NCBI GenBank assembly: GCA_030745875.1
Contig: JASLNT010000088.1
Span: 1-52,773, forward strand
Length of the DNA stretch: 52,773 nucleotides
Origin: Phycisphaerae bacterium
GTDB taxonomy: Bacteria; Planctomycetota; Phycisphaerae; SM23-33
Reading direction: 5' to 3'
The notes under the pieces were generated by a model. It was not told the origin of the DNA, did no database searches, and saw only the letters and a list, made by a program, of their open reading frames with translations. How positions within the stretch are numbered: the stretch's first letter is position 1; the number at the start of each line of letters is the position of its first letter. This document shows, in pieces, positions 15,681 to 24,308 of the stretch. Both the position numbers and the translations under genes were made by a program.

Positions 15681-17594
15681 TCATTTCTGATAACGTTCTT
15701 CGGGCCATATCAGGAGCATACGCTTGCCTTCGAGCGTGTCGATCACTTCCTTGACGCCCTTGCTGATCGCCGAGTTCTTGCTGTTGCTATGACGCTTCAG
15801 CACGACCAGTACGCCCTTGCCCATCGCTATCAGCTTCTTCGCGGCGGCCTTGCGTTTGGCCTCTGACGGACCGCCCAACTCCTTAACGATCGCTTCGATC
15901 TTCGCGATAAGATCGGCGGGCGTCTTCTGGGGCGCCGTGATCGAAACGATTCGGTCGGTCCGCACTGAGAACTTGAATCCTGAATCCAGCACCATGTCCA
16001 GGTTGTCGTCCAGAAGTTGACATCTCAGGACCGTTAGATTCTGCATGGTGAGTTTCGCCGTACCGTTGGCCTGCGCTTCGGCCATCCAGACGTCGGCCAT
16101 CGGCATATGAATCTTGCCCTCCACGGTCCGAACAGTCAGTACTTTGTCGCTCAACGCACCGGCCAGGCTGTCGCCGTGGCTCAACACTATGGTGGTCGCA
16201 TTCGTTGGTTTGGACACAGCGCCGCGACAGGTCAGATACACAATGCTGCGATTTCGAACGCTGATCTCCTTGCCGAGTTGAAGTTTCAACTTCAGCTTGC
16301 CTTCCGCCAGGGAGCCCATAATCAATGAAGAGTCCTTCAGGCCCACACACCACCTGTTGTCGCCCGCCGAAGCAATACTCGCCACGATACGCGGATTGAG
16401 GTCCAGCAGCCCATAAACTGAATCGAATCGCATTTTCATATCCGAACTGCCCCACGCCAGATAATCTCCGTTGCGAAGGACGGCGGTTGCGGGAAATCTC
16501 TTGTCGGCGTTTCGAACTTCACCCACGCAGGCGGGTTTTTCCGGGGTGATCCGATAACCGCACTGCCTGATCAGGGCGATGGGAACCTTCAGCAATTGCC
16601 CGTTGGGGAGTTTGAGTTGCACCTGCGATTCGCCAAGCCTTCCCACAAGCACCTGCCCGTCAACCAGGAGTATTCGGACGTCCGCAGCAACGGGCCGACT
16701 GGCCGGACCGGGCGAAGTAACCATCGATGCAAATCCCACAACTCGGGCGACGGGTATTTTGAACTTCCCGTATGACGTCGTAATCGACCAGTCTTGAGCC
16801 TGGATCGTCCCAAGCAGCACGCTGCGGTCAAACAGACGAATATTGTCCTGCTTGGCGTCCCTCGGAACCACCGGAGCGGCCGGCGGAACCGACGCGACAA
16901 CCGAAGCGACCTCAGCCGCACTCAACGCCCGCCCCCAGATACACACTTCATCGATCAGGCCGCAGTAATTCCCGGCGTGACCCTTGCCAATATATAGCGG
17001 CAGACTCGAGGCCCTGGCTTTGTTGAATTTGGCTTCACGGGACAGCTTCATCACACCGTTGACGTACCATCGCAGCTTGCGGGTCTTGAAGTCGCGAACC
17101 GCCGCAATGTGCGTCCACCTGCCGACCGGAACCCAGTGACCCTGCAGGTGGAAAAGGTCGTAGGCTTCGGCGTTCCGCCCACTTATTCCGTAATAATAAG
17201 CCAACTCGCCGCTCGACCCGAGCGTGATAGCCATTTCGCCACCGTAGGCCTTGGCCAGGGGATTCAGGCGGACACCGAGTCGTTCGGGTTTCAGCCACAT
17301 CGCAATCGTCTGATCGCCCGTGACCTGCACTCCCGCCGGGCTACCGACGTTAATGTGAGCGCCCTTGCCGTCCAGCTTGAACGCCAGCCCTGAAATCCCC
17401 GGCGCGTACTTAACTCCGCTCGAGGCGCGCCCGTGATTCTTGCCCACCGAATCGGCCGCATTGCCCTGGCCCGACCACATCGCAACCAGACCCTTCGAAG
17501 GCCACCTGCCGGCAGGCTCACCGCCCGAAACCTCCCCCACGGGCGCCCAGAAACAGGCAATCACCAGAATCCCAGCCGCTCTTGAATAGCCCAT
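15681..17594 (-). CDS. Exported LamG-domain protein with beta-module repeats, paralogue 4
   Basis: First gene of the array in the direction of transcription, 637 residues from ATG 17594. The open frame extends 49 codons further, but that would cover the conserved promoter-like element and would remove the signal peptide from the N-terminus (MGYSRAAGILVIACFWAP). The rest follows the common plan: LamG domain (GDQTIAMWLKPERLGVR, GRWTHIAAVRDFK, GLIDEVCIWGRALSAAE), six beta-rich modules and a helical module (IEAIVKELGGPSEAKRKAA). The C-terminus is the shortest of the four. Divergent helicase paralogue B starts 145 bp away. Function unknown; a surface or periplasmic scaffold or glycan-binding role would fit. 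Confidence 0.75.
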   Translation of the reverse strand: MGYSRAAGILVIACFWAPVGEVSGGEPAGRWPSKGLVAMWSGQGNAADSVGKNHGRASSGVKYAPGISGLAFKLDGKGAHINVGSPAGVQVTGDQTIAMWLKPERLGVRLNPLAKAYGGEMAITLGSSGELAYYYGISGRNAEAYDLFHLQGHWVPVGRWTHIAAVRDFKTRKLRWYVNGVMKLSREAKFNKARASSLPLYIGKGHAGNYCGLIDEVCIWGRALSAAEVASVVASVPPAAPVVPRDAKQDNIRLFDRSVLLGTIQAQDWSITTSYGKFKIPVARVVGFASMVTSPGPASRPVAADVRILLVDGQVLVGRLGESQVQLKLPNGQLLKVPIALIRQCGYRITPEKPACVGEVRNADKRFPATAVLRNGDYLAWGSSDMKMRFDSVYGLLDLNPRIVASIASAGDNRWCVGLKDSSLIMGSLAEGKLKLKLQLGKEISVRNRSIVYLTCRGAVSKPTNATTIVLSHGDSLAGALSDKVLTVRTVEGKIHMPMADVWMAEAQANGTAKLTMQNLTVLRCQLLDDNLDMVLDSGFKFSVRTDRIVSITAPQKTPADLIAKIEAIVKELGGPSEAKRKAAAKKLIAMGKGVLVVLKRHSNSKNSAISKGVKEVIDTLEGKRMLLIWPEERYQK

Positions 17595-17616
17595 GAAGAA
17601 CCACCGTTTTTCAAAC

Positions 17617-17647
17617 ATTAGATTCACCCGAGACCGCTTCAGTTCCC
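17617..17647 (-). promoter_or_regulatory. Conserved promoter-like element before paralogue 4
   Basis: GGGAACT (17641-17647), 18 nt, TCTAAT (17617-17622), 22 nt, ATG on the minus strand, in the divergent intergenic region with helicase B. The spacer differs in sequence from the copies before paralogues 1 and 3 while both boxes are unchanged. Confidence 0.6.
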
Positions 17648-17739
17648 GGCGATCAAGGTAAATGGCCGCCGGCAAGTGGCAATGAGCCCGCGACCGTGAT
17701 AGTATCTTGCGATACGGACAATATCGACAGGATTTTCGC

Positions 17740-20073
17740 ATGGATGCTCAGACATTTATTAAGCGGCTGGACGGCAGGGAGTTTTTCCGCGGCCAGGTCG
17801 CCCATATCGAGCAACTGCCCGCCCGCGAGGCCAGGTTCGCCCACGTCGCAAACGGGTTGGCTCCCGCTGTCGAGGCCGCACTTGCCGGCGAAGGGATATC
17901 GGAACTCTACTGCCATCAGGCTCGGGCCATTGACCTGATAAACTCCGGCTGGAGCGTGGTGATTGTCACCGGGACCGCCAGCGGGAAAACGCTGTGCTAC
18001 AATATCCCCATCGTCCAAACGCTGATGGACGACCCGCTTGCAACCGCGCTGATGATGTATCCGACCAAGGCTCTGGCCCAGGATCAGCTCAAGGCCGTCG
18101 GGCGCCTTGGCGAGAGTGTTGAGGGCGTTGACTTCCTGGCGGGGACGTACGATGGCGACACCCCCACCCCGCTTAGACGCAAGCTCCGCAACGCTGGCAA
18201 TATCGTGCTGACCAATCCCGACATGCTCCACCAGGGCGTGCTGCCCCACCACGCGCGATGGAACCGCTTCTTCGCCAATCTGAAGTACGTAGTGATCGAT
18301 GAACTCCACGCGTACCGAGGCGTGTTCGGTTCGCACCTGGCCAACGTAATGAGGCGCCTCAAGCGGATATGCAAGCACTACGGGTCCGACCCGCAGTTCG
18401 TATGCTGCTCAGCCACCATAGACAACCCCCGCAAACACGCCGAACGCATCTGCGGCAGGGAACTGGAACTCGTAAATGACGACGGAGCTCCCCGCGGGCC
18501 CAGAAGATTCGTACTCTGGAACCCCCCGCCCCTGGAAACCGCCGCACGCGGACAGAACGACAACTGGCGCGCCGGAGGCGACAGGCGAAGCCCGATCTGG
18601 GAGGCGATACACCTGCTTACGTCGCTGGTGAAAGAAGGCGTTCAGACCATCGCATTTACACGCACGCGATTGGCGGCGGAGCTTATCTTCAAGAACTCGC
18701 GGGACAGACTTCGCATGATTTCGCGAAAATTGGGCGAATCTGTCGCAGCGTATCGGGGCGGATACCTGCCGGCTGAGCGCCGGGAGATCGAACGCAAACT
18801 CAGCCAGCGTGAACTCCTTGGTCTATCCAGCACAAACGCACTGGAGCTCGGAATCGACATCGGCTCGCTGGATGCGTGCATACTGGTCGGATACCCGGGT
18901 ACGATCGCAAGCATGTGGCAGCAGGCCGGACGCGCCGGACGCGGACTGGACGAGTCGATCGTTTTTCTGATCGCCCAGAACGCACCGCTCGACCAGTACC
19001 TGATGATGCACTCGCAGTACCTCTTCGCGCAGAACCCCGAACAGGCCGTCGTCGACCCGGACAACCCCCACATAGTCGTAGGGCACCTCAGATGCGGAGC
19101 CCACGAATTGCCCCTTACTCCCGACGATGCTGACGCATTCGGGCCGTACGCCGAAACGATCCTGGACCTGCTCGAAGAAGATCAGTGCGTCAAGCAGATA
19201 GACGAGAACTGGTATTTCTCATCCAGCGACTACCCAGCCGCAGAGGTCAACCTCCGCAACATCGCCGGACCAGTCTACACCATCCAGGACATAACCGACG
19301 CCGAGCGGGTAATCGGCACGGTCAGCGAGATAAGCGCGCTCGGTCAATTGCACGACCACGCGGTGTACATTCACGCAGCTGAGACGTATTTCGTCCAGCG
19401 GTTGGACATCGATCAGAAGATCGCATTTGTCGAGCGGTTGGATCTGGATTACTACACCCAGTCGGTGCAGAGTTCCCAGATTCGCATCGACGAAGAAGAT
19501 GAAACGTCCGACTGGAGTGATGCGAAGTTGGGATTCGGCGATGTTACGGTCACGACCACGATACCGATGTTCAAGAAGATCCGATTCCACTCGCGCGACT
19601 CGCTGGGGTTTGAGAAACTCGACCTGCCCGCCCAAACGCTTGAATCCGTGGCGATGTGGTTCCGCCCGCCGACTAAACTCGTCGAAGAACTGCAGGCCCG
19701 CGACATGCAGGTCGGCGAGGCGCTGGTCGGGATAGCAAACGTGCTGGTTGAGGTCGCCTCTATGTACGTTATGTGCGACGCCCAGGACATCGGCGCCGTG
19801 GTCGACGCCAGTTGCCTGGGCTCCGATGCGCTCTTCCTGTACGATCGCTATCCGGGCGGAATGGGCTACGCCAAACGATGCCTGGACCGCTTCGCCGAAA
19901 TCCTCGGTACTATCAAGACAGTAATCGACGACTGCGCCTGCGAAGACGGATGCCCGTCATGCGTGGGTGCGGCGATCCCGGCGTTCGCACTGGGGGATAT
20001 AGACTCAGCCGTCCGCGGGCGCATCCCCGACAAGGCGGCCGCCAGGCTGCTGCTGGCCGGCGTGCTCGGATGA
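17740..20073 (+). CDS. YprA/MrfA-like DExH-box helicase, paralogue B
   Basis: A 777-residue superfamily 2 helicase, close to the usual YprA/MrfA length. Walker A is GTASGKT at 78-84, followed by YPTKALAQDQ, DELH at 187-190, CSATIDNP, YRGGYLPAERREIE, TNALELGIDIG and QAGRAGRG; the C-terminal zinc cluster is DCACEDGCPSC. The first 190 residues are collinear with paralogue A, including EARFAHVAN versus EARYAQTAQ. It lacks the long charged tail of A. ATG 17740 is preferred over an upstream TTG because ACAGGA lies 8 nt before it. With the MrfB-like gene at 4.7 kb, the window holds one nuclease and two helicases of this repair family. Confidence 0.9.
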   Translation: MDAQTFIKRLDGREFFRGQVAHIEQLPAREARFAHVANGLAPAVEAALAGEGISELYCHQARAIDLINSGWSVVIVTGTASGKTLCYNIPIVQTLMDDPLATALMMYPTKALAQDQLKAVGRLGESVEGVDFLAGTYDGDTPTPLRRKLRNAGNIVLTNPDMLHQGVLPHHARWNRFFANLKYVVIDELHAYRGVFGSHLANVMRRLKRICKHYGSDPQFVCCSATIDNPRKHAERICGRELELVNDDGAPRGPRRFVLWNPPPLETAARGQNDNWRAGGDRRSPIWEAIHLLTSLVKEGVQTIAFTRTRLAAELIFKNSRDRLRMISRKLGESVAAYRGGYLPAERREIERKLSQRELLGLSSTNALELGIDIGSLDACILVGYPGTIASMWQQAGRAGRGLDESIVFLIAQNAPLDQYLMMHSQYLFAQNPEQAVVDPDNPHIVVGHLRCGAHELPLTPDDADAFGPYAETILDLLEEDQCVKQIDENWYFSSSDYPAAEVNLRNIAGPVYTIQDITDAERVIGTVSEISALGQLHDHAVYIHAAETYFVQRLDIDQKIAFVERLDLDYYTQSVQSSQIRIDEEDETSDWSDAKLGFGDVTVTTTIPMFKKIRFHSRDSLGFEKLDLPAQTLESVAMWFRPPTKLVEELQARDMQVGEALVGIANVLVEVASMYVMCDAQDIGAVVDASCLGSDALFLYDRYPGGMGYAKRCLDRFAEILGTIKTVIDDCACEDGCPSCVGAAIPAFALGDIDSAVRGRIPDKAAARLLLAGVLG

Positions 20074-20089
20074 CTTGCAGTGAAACGTT

Positions 20090-20668
20090 CTATCGTTCGG
20101 AGTTCTTCAGCATCTCATGTCGAAAGCAGTACGTCAGATGATCGTTAACCATTCCGACGGCCTGCATGAAAGCATAGCAGATCGTTGAGCCTACGAAGTT
20201 GCACCCGAGTTTCTTCAGATCCTTGCTCATTGAATCGGATCGGTCGGTTCGCGATGGCATTTCATCCATCGACGTCCAGGCGTTCTGTATCGGTTCGCCC
20301 TCAACGTATCGCCACAGGAACTCGCTGAGCGACCCGTGAGACTCGCAAATGCGCATTACGGCGCGTGCGTTGCGAACGGCCGATTCGACTTTCAGGCGAT
20401 TCCTGACAATCTCGGGATTCAGCAGCAACTTCTCTATCCGCCTGGGGCTGAATCTCGCGACTGTCTCGAAGTCGAAGTCGGCGAACGCCTTTCGATACCC
20501 CTGACGCTTCTTCAATATCGTCAGCCAACTGAGCCCGGCCTGGGCGCCTTCGAGAATCAACATCTCAAAGAGCCGTACGTCATCGACCACAGGCGCCCCC
20601 CATTCAATGTCGTGATATTCCACGTAGAGAGGATCGCCCAGGCACCACTGGCAGCGTTTGGGTTCCAT
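20090..20668 (-). CDS. tag: DNA-3-methyladenine glycosylase I
   Basis: Tag removes 3-methyladenine from alkylated DNA. The 192-residue product matches the family length. It shows the zinc ligands of the HhH zinc-snap motif (Cys6 in RCQWC, His19 in YHDIEWG, and the C-terminal NDHLTYC pair) and LEGAQAGLSW with the catalytic glutamate (Glu40). FVGSTICYAFMQAVGMVNDH is the usual late block. The ATG at 20668 has AAGGA 8 nt upstream and gives the standard N-terminus; the frame could extend 31 codons further but without support. It is convergent with helicase B, 16 bp apart, so this locus holds two alkylation or crosslink repair functions. Confidence 0.95.
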   Translation of the reverse strand: MEPKRCQWCLGDPLYVEYHDIEWGAPVVDDVRLFEMLILEGAQAGLSWLTILKKRQGYRKAFADFDFETVARFSPRRIEKLLLNPEIVRNRLKVESAVRNARAVMRICESHGSLSEFLWRYVEGEPIQNAWTSMDEMPSRTDRSDSMSKDLKKLGCNFVGSTICYAFMQAVGMVNDHLTYCFRHEMLKNSER

Positions 20669-20759
20669 AGTGTTCCTTATCGATGTTTTTCTCTTTGGCA
20701 TAACGGTTGAAACTGGTAGCTTAATGCTACAACCTGACGTCCGATAATCAGGAGCGATC

Positions 20760-21869
20760 ATGAACCGCCGAATCTCGTTCGGTCATCTCGCCGTGTGCGG
20801 CCTGTTGGTTATTCCGCTGCTTGTCCTTTCCGCCCGGGCCGATAACAAGGCTCCGAAACGTCCGCTCAAATTGAAGGAGGTCGCAGAAGGTTATCTTAAG
20901 AATCGAGCGGGGTTCAAGTCGTTCCGCTGCGAGTTCCTCTATCGCATCGGCTCGGCGCCCAGCCTGAAAGATGCGGTGAAGAACGGTCCAACCAAACGCG
21001 TCCTGACCGCATCGTGCAAATGGATCATCAATGGCAAGAACATCTGCTATATGCGCGTAATCGACAAGAAAGCCAAGACCGCCCAGACCGACTCCAAAGC
21101 CAATCCCAAACCAACCGACATCGGCGGTCAGAAGGGCTACGTCGCCGCGATACCGCTCAGTGCAAGGGGATACCTCACTGACGGCGTTCGGGCTCTTACC
21201 TACAATCCGGACTTCGTTGTCAATCTCATGGGCCCCAAACGCATCGACGAACTCATCGACGGTCTCTCTCCGCGGGGCACGCCATGGGCTCTGGGCGGTC
21301 TGGGACCGACGATAACATCGAATCCCGGCCGATGGATGCTGGACGGCAAGTTGGGTAAGTGGAGCCTCCTTCGCACGGAGAAAGTCAAAGGCGGCAAGCG
21401 GATAGTGGTCCAGTGCAAGCGCGAATCGGCGTGCCTGACGTACCATTTCGATCCGGACCGCGGTTTCCTGCCCGTCAGGCGGGAATATCTGCTCAACGAT
21501 GGTCGCAGCTCGCGCATTGAAATAACCGGCGTGCGCAAATGTCCCGGCGGGCGATGGTTCCCCACTCGCGTGGTTTACGTCAACATGCGGGCCAACGGAG
21601 ATGTCTGGCGCGTGCAGGAGATTTCGCTGACCACAGTCGACACCAAGACCAAGGTCCAGCCCCAAGAGATGGCCCTGACGCTGCGAGGGGGCATCAGCGT
21701 ACTCCACGTTGACGACATGCTGTCGAGCTTTCGCCTGCAACGAAACGAGCGAATCGGAATCAAGGATCTCAAGGCGCTGCACGAGCGATGCAACGAAACG
21801 GCCCATCGCAGACGCCTGAAACGCGCCGAACAAGCCGGACAAAAAGGACCTCAACCCAAGCAACCGTGA
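20760..21869 (+). CDS. Exported LolA-like protein, function unknown
   Basis: The 369-residue product begins with a clear signal peptide (hydrophobic residues about 8-25, cut near SARAD). The mature part resembles periplasmic LolA/LppX-fold proteins found in many planctomycetes: an opening helix (LKEVAEGYLKNRAGFKSFRCEF), then alternating beta strands, and a central block FDPDRGFLPVRREY that resembles the usual lipoprotein-carrier segment. The C-terminal 40 residues are charged and probably helical. An AGGAG ribosome binding site precedes the ATG. The gene may be co-transcribed with the MoxR ATPase 45 bp downstream. The fold assignment is by resemblance of pattern only. Confidence 0.6.
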   Translation: MNRRISFGHLAVCGLLVIPLLVLSARADNKAPKRPLKLKEVAEGYLKNRAGFKSFRCEFLYRIGSAPSLKDAVKNGPTKRVLTASCKWIINGKNICYMRVIDKKAKTAQTDSKANPKPTDIGGQKGYVAAIPLSARGYLTDGVRALTYNPDFVVNLMGPKRIDELIDGLSPRGTPWALGGLGPTITSNPGRWMLDGKLGKWSLLRTEKVKGGKRIVVQCKRESACLTYHFDPDRGFLPVRREYLLNDGRSSRIEITGVRKCPGGRWFPTRVVYVNMRANGDVWRVQEISLTTVDTKTKVQPQEMALTLRGGISVLHVDDMLSSFRLQRNERIGIKDLKALHERCNETAHRRRLKRAEQAGQKGPQPKQP

Positions 21870-21914
21870 CGGTTTATTGTTGTCCGCCGACACAAGTTGC
21901 AATAAGATAAACCG

Positions 21915-22919
21915 ATGGCCAATCAACCGACCGAATCAGATTTCGCCTCCAGAATCGAAGCTTTCCAGGCTCAGCATTCGTCAATCACCGCCGAGCTGGG
22001 CAAGGTGATCGTCGGTCACCAGAGCGTCATCGAAGAAGTCCTGATCTGCCTGCTTGCCGGCGGACACGCCCTGCTCGAAGGCGTTCCAGGCCTCGGAAAG
22101 ACGCTCCTGGTCAGAACGCTGGCTGAGACGCTCGACGTGCAGTTCAACCGCATCCAGTTCACCCCCGACCTCATGCCCGCCGACATCACCGGAACGAATA
22201 TCGTAGTCGGCGACGGAGCCGGAGGGAAGCAGTTCGAATTCCAGGCCGGACCGATCTTCGCGAACCTAATCCTCGCCGACGAGATAAACCGGGCGACACC
22301 CAAGACGCAGTCGGCGGTGCTCGAAGCGATGGCCGAGCAAACTGTAAGCGTTGCCAGAACCACCCACCAACTTCCCGCCCCGTTCATGATCCTGGCGACT
22401 CAGAACCCGCTTGAAATGGAAGGCACCTATCCCCTGCCCGAAGCCCAGCTCGACCGATTCATGCTGAAGATCGTCCTGGAATCCCCGCCAGCCAACGAGT
22501 TGGTGAGCATTCTCGACCGCACCACCGGCGCCGAAACGCCCGCCGCCGCGCCCGTTGCGACCGGACAGACCATAATCGACATGCGTCAAACCGTGCGTCA
22601 GGTGGAGGTCGCATCGGCCGTCACAAAATACATTGCAGATATCGTACTTGCGACCGCACCGGAGTCGGACCTGGCGCCGCAGGCGGCGAGCAAGTACGTT
22701 CGATACGGATCCTCGCCCCGCGGAGCACAATCGATCCTGCTGGCCGCCAAGGTCCGAGCGCTGGTCAGCGGACGGGCAAACGCAGCGCTGTCCGACGTTC
22801 GCAAGTCAGCCCCCGCTGCGCTGAGGCATCGCCTGATCCTCTCGTTCGAAGGCCAGGCCGACTCGGTGACAACCGACGACGTGATCGCTGAAGTGTTGGA
22901 AACCGTCAAATCGGAATAG
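21915..22919 (+). CDS. MoxR-family AAA ATPase
   Basis: A 334-residue ATPase with Walker A GVPGLGKT, the MoxR block RIQFTPDLMPADITGTN, Walker B LILADEINRATPKTQSAVLEAM, sensor ATQNPLEMEGTYPLPEAQLDRF, and a C-terminal lid with SPRGAQSILLAAK. MoxR proteins act as chaperones for assembling metal- or VWA-domain protein complexes and usually sit before DUF58 and VWA genes. Here none follows: the next gene, a DUF401 protein, is convergent and starts its stop codon 10 bp away. This MoxR therefore appears to be an orphan, possibly with partners elsewhere. Confidence 0.9.
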   Translation: MANQPTESDFASRIEAFQAQHSSITAELGKVIVGHQSVIEEVLICLLAGGHALLEGVPGLGKTLLVRTLAETLDVQFNRIQFTPDLMPADITGTNIVVGDGAGGKQFEFQAGPIFANLILADEINRATPKTQSAVLEAMAEQTVSVARTTHQLPAPFMILATQNPLEMEGTYPLPEAQLDRFMLKIVLESPPANELVSILDRTTGAETPAAAPVATGQTIIDMRQTVRQVEVASAVTKYIADIVLATAPESDLAPQAASKYVRYGSSPRGAQSILLAAKVRALVSGRANAALSDVRKSAPAALRHRLILSFEGQADSVTTDDVIAEVLETVKSE

Positions 22920-22929
22920 GCCCCCGCCC

Positions 22930-24276
22930 TCACATGCCAAACGCTCGCAGCACCACAAAGTACCCAACCGCCAGCGATATCATTATGCATGCGGCGGGGA
23001 TCGTCCGCTTGTAGACCGGAGCGAACGGTGTTTCGAAGTATTCGTTCGACACTACGTGGCAGACGTGCATAGGCGTGAGCATCATTCCGATATGTCCGCA
23101 AGCGTACGCCAGCACCAGGTACGATGCGGCCATCGGTTCGCCCGACGAAGCAGTCACCATCTCGCGGATTATCGGGAAGCTGATCCCCACAAAACCAATC
23201 GCCAAACCCGTAACCAATCCGGAAATAAAAGGCAGGGCGGCGACCACCAGAATCACGCCGACATGCATCGCCTGCAGTTCCTTGCCCATCTCAGTTCCGG
23301 CGCGGGTTTCGGTCAGAATGCGCTGAAAAGCCATAATGCTTAGCACTAGCAGGAGCAGTTTGTAGATCGACAATCGCGTGAATATCTTACCCAGGACTCC
23401 GAGCTCCATTCGATTCAGGCGTGCGGTCCACAGCAACGAGATCATCAGACCGCAGATCAGAGGCCCGTATTTGACCAGCGCCGACAACCATGCGATGTCC
23501 TTCACGCCGGTTCCGGAAAACCCAATGGACCAGAGAATCGACCAGGCGATGAGCGTTCCGGCGATCCATATCAGCGGGACTATCCATATCGATGAGGTGT
23601 TGCGCAGGAGGCGGCGTTTAGTGCCTCGCGGCGGACTTTCCCCACGAACGTGCAGATCGGGATGCAGTCCGCGGAAGATCACCAGCCCGCTGAGAACCAT
23701 AAAGACGCCAAGCGGAGCCTGCAGCACTACGTACCAGCCCGTCGACCAGCGGGACGAGTCCACCGCCAGCAACACGCCCGGATAGAGCGGCCACCAGTGC
23801 TCCCAAATGTGACGGTACCAGTAATTTATCGCCGAAAGCCGGCTGCGACTCTCGGGGGTCCCGGCGGCGGCGGATTCGACCATCGGAGCCGAGAACAACG
23901 CCCCACCGGGCATGGGAAGCAATCCAACCAGCGCCGGTAGCGACGCCATGGCGATCGCGGGGCGACGCAGCAGCGATTTGGCGAGTTTAACGATCTCTTC
24001 AAGCTGACCCGCGCCTCGCATGGTTCGCGAAAGCCCCAGCAGTAAAACGGTGATCGTTCCAAGTCCGATACTGTTTGGACTGAGCATACCCCGCAGCGCG
24101 GCGCCGCCGATTTCGAGCGGGCCAAGCCCGAACAACACGCCCAATACCGCCCCGCCGATCAGAACCGCCGCGCCCAGAGGAATCTTGCACCGCACGAGCA
24201 CAAGAATCAGAGCGAACGAACCGATGGTGGACCCCAAAGCGTCAGCCGACGCAAGTTCACGAAAGAAACCTTCCAT
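22930..24276 (-). CDS. DUF401 family integral membrane protein
   Basis: The 448-residue protein is almost entirely hydrophobic, with about ten to twelve membrane segments. It carries the DUF401 hallmark LLPMPGGALFSAPMVE followed by INYWYRHIWEHWWPLYPG, and a second half-repeat with LVLAYACGHIGMMLTPMHVC. DUF401 proteins belong to the ion transporter superfamily and are thought to move organic or inorganic anions, but no substrate is established. It stands alone between a convergent MoxR gene and the large exported protein gene upstream (33 bp apart, same strand). Confidence 0.85.
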   Translation of the reverse strand: MEGFFRELASADALGSTIGSFALILVLVRCKIPLGAAVLIGGAVLGVLFGLGPLEIGGAALRGMLSPNSIGLGTITVLLLGLSRTMRGAGQLEEIVKLAKSLLRRPAIAMASLPALVGLLPMPGGALFSAPMVESAAAGTPESRSRLSAINYWYRHIWEHWWPLYPGVLLAVDSSRWSTGWYVVLQAPLGVFMVLSGLVIFRGLHPDLHVRGESPPRGTKRRLLRNTSSIWIVPLIWIAGTLIAWSILWSIGFSGTGVKDIAWLSALVKYGPLICGLMISLLWTARLNRMELGVLGKIFTRLSIYKLLLLVLSIMAFQRILTETRAGTEMGKELQAMHVGVILVVAALPFISGLVTGLAIGFVGISFPIIREMVTASSGEPMAASYLVLAYACGHIGMMLTPMHVCHVVSNEYFETPFAPVYKRTIPAACIMISLAVGYFVVLRAFGM

Positions 24277-24308
24277 CGCACCAGCTTATACGAACCGCAG
24301 CGGTGAGG

